NCBI GenBank assembly: GCA_900544205.1
Contig: UQUG01000027.1
Span: forward strand, 1 to 23,772
Source: an uncultured Collinsella sp.
GTDB lineage: Bacteria > Actinomycetota > Coriobacteriia > Coriobacteriales > Coriobacteriaceae
Length of the DNA stretch: 23,772 bases
Direction: 5' to 3'
The notes beneath the pieces are model-generated. The model was not told the origin of the DNA, did no database searches, and saw only the letters and a program-made list of their open reading frames with translations. A program made the position numbers and the translations under genes. Shown here one piece after another: positions 21,585-23,772 of the stretch; positions within the stretch are counted from its first letter, which is position 1, and each line of letters starts with the position of its first letter.

Positions 21585-22592
21585 CTAGCTATTGAGTTTG
21601 TTAATGTCGTCGTCAGTGATGGTGCCTTCCTGGCTGGACGATTTGTCCTCGGAGGATGCGGTCTCATTGTTGGAATCGGAAGACTCGCCGCCGGAGGACG
21701 TGGTCTCACTGGACTCAGAGTCGCCCGGTTGCACGTTAGCGCCCGAAACCGTCTTAGTGGTGAGGTCGTAGGGCATCGTGCCATACCAGACGCAGTGGAC
21801 TGCCTCGAGCGTACCGTCGACCGTGATGCCGTTGAGGGCATCGCTCACGGCACGGCACAGTTCGTCATTGGACGAGAGGCCCGCAACACCGAGCGTCGAG
21901 GGCGCCTCGAGCGCACCGACATAGGAGATCTCGCTCATCAGACGTGCAAGGTAGCCGCCGGCCGTGGAGTCGCAGATCACATAGTCGACCTCGCCGGACT
22001 CGAGCGCCTCAAAGCACTCGTTGATGTTGGAGTAGGTCTTTTGGTTGGCGGCAATGCTCTGCTTGGCAAGCGCCTCCTGCGAGGCCGAGGACATCTGGAC
22101 ACCCAGGGTAGACGTGTTAAGGGTATCGGTGGAAACGCTTAGCGACCCACCATCGCTGGTTTTACCGAACACGGAAGCGGCATCGTACAGGCAGGTGCCG
22201 AGCGAGCTAATGTCCCCGTCCGTGGAGTTAATCTCGCCGATAAAGATATCGGCCTTTTTGTCGCCGAGCGCGGAACCTGCCGAGGACGCATCGACAAAGG
22301 CGACCTTAAGGCCCATGCGGCTTGCGAGGGCGCGGGCGGCGTCAACCGCATACCCCGTGAGCTCGCCGTCGGCGTCCTGCATGGCCTGCGGCGCATCGGA
22401 AGTATCGAGGGCGACCGTCAGGGTTCCGGGAGTGACCAGGGCATCGTCCGACACCGCCGGCGTGACGGTCTCGTACTCGATCTGGTCGATCGTGGGAGTC
22501 GTGAACGTAGACAGCGGGTTGAACGCGCATCCGCTCAGGCCCAAAACGGCGATGACCGCTGCGGTCCCAGTACCTAACCGAGCCGCGTGCAT
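21585..22592 (-). CDS. Substrate-binding lipoprotein, type 3 (amino-acid ABC transporter-like)
   Basis: The 335-residue protein starts with a lipoprotein signal, MHAARLGTGTAAVIAVLGLS followed by G and Cys22 (lipobox LSGC). It continues with a bacterial solute-binding type 3 fold: TPGTLTVALDTSDAPQAMQD, LTGYAVDAARALASRMGLKV, ADIFIGEINST, then VDYVICDSTAGGYLA and ELCRAVSDALNGITVDG. The C-terminal 60 residues are Ser/Glu-rich and low complexity. It would capture a small polar ligand outside the membrane; no permease or ATPase gene adjoins it. I start at ATG 22592, seven bases after GAGGGG; ATG 22610 is nearly as good. The frame stays open to 22991, but that part looks like leader RNA. Confidence 0.85.
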   Translation of the reverse strand: MHAARLGTGTAAVIAVLGLSGCAFNPLSTFTTPTIDQIEYETVTPAVSDDALVTPGTLTVALDTSDAPQAMQDADGELTGYAVDAARALASRMGLKVAFVDASSAGSALGDKKADIFIGEINSTDGDISSLGTCLYDAASVFGKTSDGGSLSVSTDTLNTSTLGVQMSSASQEALAKQSIAANQKTYSNINECFEALESGEVDYVICDSTAGGYLARLMSEISYVGALEAPSTLGVAGLSSNDELCRAVSDALNGITVDGTLEAVHCVWYGTMPYDLTTKTVSGANVQPGDSESSETTSSGGESSDSNNETASSEDKSSSQEGTITDDDINKLNS

Positions 22593-22610
22593 CAAGCTGC
22601 CCCTCACCAT

Positions 22611-22935
22611 GTCCACTACCCTGCCTTCTGTGTCGTATACGATCCGTGCGTTGCGCGGAATATCAGGTTGTTCCCACCAGCTGACCTGGTATTTGACCCC
22701 ACACTTGCGCACCGGGGTGTTTGCTCGGGAGGCCGCAGCCACCTTCACGACTGGCCCGCTCGCCCGCGAGGCGGTATTGCCCCAAAGAAAGTAGAACGGA
22801 CGGTGCGGCTTACATCTAGGACGCGCCATGATCGCGCCGCGCGCACGCGGTCGCTTACGTGGATCCCTTTGACCGCGTCTGTCTTGGACTAGGACGGGCA
22901 TTTCGTCCGCCCGCAACCACAGCCTGGCAGGAACG
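22611..22935 (-). promoter_or_regulatory. Long, hairpin-rich 5' leader of the lipoprotein gene (possible structured RNA)
   Basis: Between a strong promoter and the lipoprotein start lie about 325 transcribed bases rich in paired segments. Examples on the minus strand are GGACG/CGTCC near 22900, an 8-bp ACGCGGTC/GACCGCGT stem, CTCGC-GG-GCGAG flanked by CCG/CGG, ACCCC/GGGGT and CCAG/CTGG. It can also be read as an open 127-codon extension, but with rare codons and no ribosome site. I do not recognise a known riboswitch. A regulatory leader or independent small RNA is an inference. Confidence 0.35.
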
Positions 22936-22941
22936 TAGCGC

Positions 22942-22970
22942 ATTATAGCTAAGTTCAAGCTAAAGTTTAA
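22942..22970 (-). promoter_or_regulatory. Promoter of the leader/lipoprotein transcript
   Basis: Read on the minus strand, TATAAT (22947-22942) is a perfect -10, with TTAAAC (22970-22965) 17 bp upstream as a partial -35. Transcription would begin near 22935. Confidence 0.6.
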
Positions 22971-23042
22971 GGTTAGGGGCGTTATTCGCATCGCGAGTAC
23001 AGATTTCGCAGGTCAGGACGGGCTATTCGTGCCCCCATGAAG

Positions 23043-23071
23043 CCCGGAGCTCCCCCACGGGGAGCTCCGGG
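23043..23071. repeat. Perfect 13-bp hairpin without T tract
   Basis: CCCGGAGCTCCCC (23043-23055) pairs perfectly with GGGGAGCTCCGGG (23059-23071) over a 3-nt loop. Neither strand continues with T, so it is not a standard terminator. It lies between the lipoprotein promoter and the MITE-like element. Confidence 0.7.
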
Positions 23072-23090
23072 GCACCCGTCTCAGGGCGCC

Positions 23091-23309
23091 CTGTGCAAAA
23101 AACGGCAAATATGAGTACTGTCACCAATTTAGTAGCAGCGTATTACCGCCTCACGAGCCCTTTTTGAGTTCCGCACAGCCTGCTTGGCGCCAAGATATTC
23201 CACATTCGTTTACTATCTCTTCGCTGAATCCAGATTTTCGGCCCAAGTTTCTTTGTTTTTGCTGTCACTAATCTAGTAACAGTACTCATATTTGCCGTTT
23301 TTTGCACAG
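23091..23309. mobile_element. MITE-like element with 31-bp perfect terminal inverted repeats
   Basis: The first 31 bases (23091-23121, beginning CTGTGCAAAAAACGGCAAAT) recur exactly inverted at 23279-23309. The similarity continues with seven mismatches to 49 bp (23139 and 23261). The interior, about 120 bp, has no gene and includes a CTTGGCGCCAAG palindrome. No transposase and no obvious target duplication are seen. It could be a non-autonomous transposon or a long-hairpin repeat. Confidence 0.7.
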
Positions 23310-23343
23310 AGCATATAAACAGACCCCCTATAAAGCCATAGTT

Positions 23344-23772
23344 TTACGCTGGCTTGAGCCCAAAGCACGCTCGGAGCGTATTCAGCAGAGCATCTTGCCT
23401 CTTTCGACGAGCCTCTACGCGATTCTGATATCGCTTACCCATACGCTGGTGGATGCGCCATGCGAGCGCTTCCATCGCTTCCATGTCGCGGAGCATTTCG
23501 TTGTTGACCGTCGCGACCTCGATTCCCATAGTAATCAAGCCCGTGTTGCGTTTTTCATCATGGATACGTCCCCTCCGGGAGGAATGACCCAGCTCACCGT
23601 TGTATTCCAGGTCAAACCGGGCTGCCTCCTGATACGCATCGCAAACTGCATGCGGCATCCCCGAGATTGCCTGCGCGCGGTCATCGAACTCAATCTTGTA
23701 GTCGGTCTTAAAGGGATCGCAGGCAAATCCGCCATAGGAAAACGGAAGCGAAAACAGAGCGAGCATGATGCA
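23344..23772 (-). CDS. DUF559/endonuclease-like protein, C-terminal part (start lies beyond the window)
   Basis: The frame is open through the right edge, so only the last 142 residues are present. FDLEYNGELGHSSRRGRIHD followed by EKRNTGLITMGIEVATV resembles the core of DUF559/VSR-type endonuclease folds, where Asp/Glu residues bind metal and a D-x-x-R pair follows a strand. These domains often end abortive-infection or AbiEi-type proteins, which may be the case here. The basic tail (RIHQRMGKRYQNRVEARRKR) could bind nucleic acid. An in-frame ATG at 23766 lacks a visible ribosome site. Function is not assigned firmly. Confidence 0.65.
   Translation of the reverse strand, partial: CIMLALFSLPFSYGGFACDPFKTDYKIEFDDRAQAISGMPHAVCDAYQEAARFDLEYNGELGHSSRRGRIHDEKRNTGLITMGIEVATVNNEMLRDMEAMEALAWRIHQRMGKRYQNRVEARRKRQDALLNTLRACFGLKPA

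Noticed and set aside
22640..22700. T-box riboswitch
   Set aside because: GGTGGGAACAACC resembles the T-box sequence GGGTGGAACCGCG only loosely, and no specifier or antiterminator pairing was seen.
22640..22780. Short matches to signal-recognition-particle RNA (ACCAGGTCAG) and 6S RNA (GCGGGCCAGTC)
   Set aside because: The matches are 10-12 nt only. The GGAA tetraloop and other conserved parts of SRP RNA, and a clear closing stem of 6S RNA, are not found.
22593..22991. N-terminal 133-codon extension of the lipoprotein gene
   Set aside because: It would bury the signal peptide, uses rare codons, lacks a ribosome site and overlaps the promoter; ATG 22592 or 22610 with good sites fits a lipoprotein.
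23091..23309. CRISPR array or full insertion sequence
   Set aside because: There are only two repeat copies, inverted, with no spacers and no transposase gene.

Overview
The window looks like a chromosomal segment of a gut actinobacterium of the class Coriobacteriia, most likely a Collinsella-like species. This is inferred from the GC-rich, GC3-biased genes, the mannose-family PTS operon carrying a YajC gene, the long-form HPF, and the general gene mix. No rRNA or other phylogenetic marker is present to confirm it.

Layout. Positions 1-1520 hold the start of a DeoR-family repressor (leaving the window leftward) and a divergent galactose mutarotase gene. Positions 1521-2290 hold a palindromic repeat, an orphan PTS IIB-like gene whose phospho-histidine is replaced by tyrosine, and tRNA-Thr(CGU). 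Positions 2355-9236 form an amino-sugar block, nearly all on the minus strand: LacX-like epimerase, LacC-like kinase, a 44-codon remnant of a second nagA, YhcH-family protein, then nagA, agaS and a GntR/UTRA regulator, with one plus-strand flavodoxin gene between. Positions 9303-12509 are a mannose-family PTS operon in the order IIA-YajC-IIB-IIC-IID. Together these genes can import and phosphorylate an N-acetylated amino sugar, deacetylate it (NagA), deaminate/isomerise it to tagatose-6-phosphate (AgaS) and phosphorylate that to tagatose-1,6-bisphosphate (LacC-like). This fits N-acetylgalactosamine or galactosamine best. The aldolase that would finish the route is not here. Two near-identical CTGGT-N4-ACCA operators, of the type bound by NagR/DasR regulators, lie in front of agaS and the PTS operon.

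Positions 12510-14904 are an accessory patch: a 650-bp intergenic region rich in palindromes, a short two-gene unit bounded by 19-bp inverted repeats (one gene interrupted by an in-frame TGA at its signal-peptide cleavage site), and a DUF2975 membrane protein/XRE regulator pair. Positions 15019-21267 are more ordinary housekeeping: an anchored acidic surface protein, NAD-type isocitrate dehydrogenase, a HEAT-repeat protein, a small membrane protein, a beta-hydroxyacid dehydrogenase with a striking His/Cys-rich tail, a DegV protein and HPF. Positions 21585-23772 hold a substrate-binding lipoprotein behind a roughly 325-nt leader that may be a structured RNA, a 219-bp MITE-like element with 31-bp perfect inverted ends, and the C-terminal part of a DUF559-like protein.

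The most unusual signals are the His-to-Tyr IIB, the metal-binding tail on the dehydrogenase, the MITE-like element, the operator pair, the possible structured leader and the broken secreted-protein gene.
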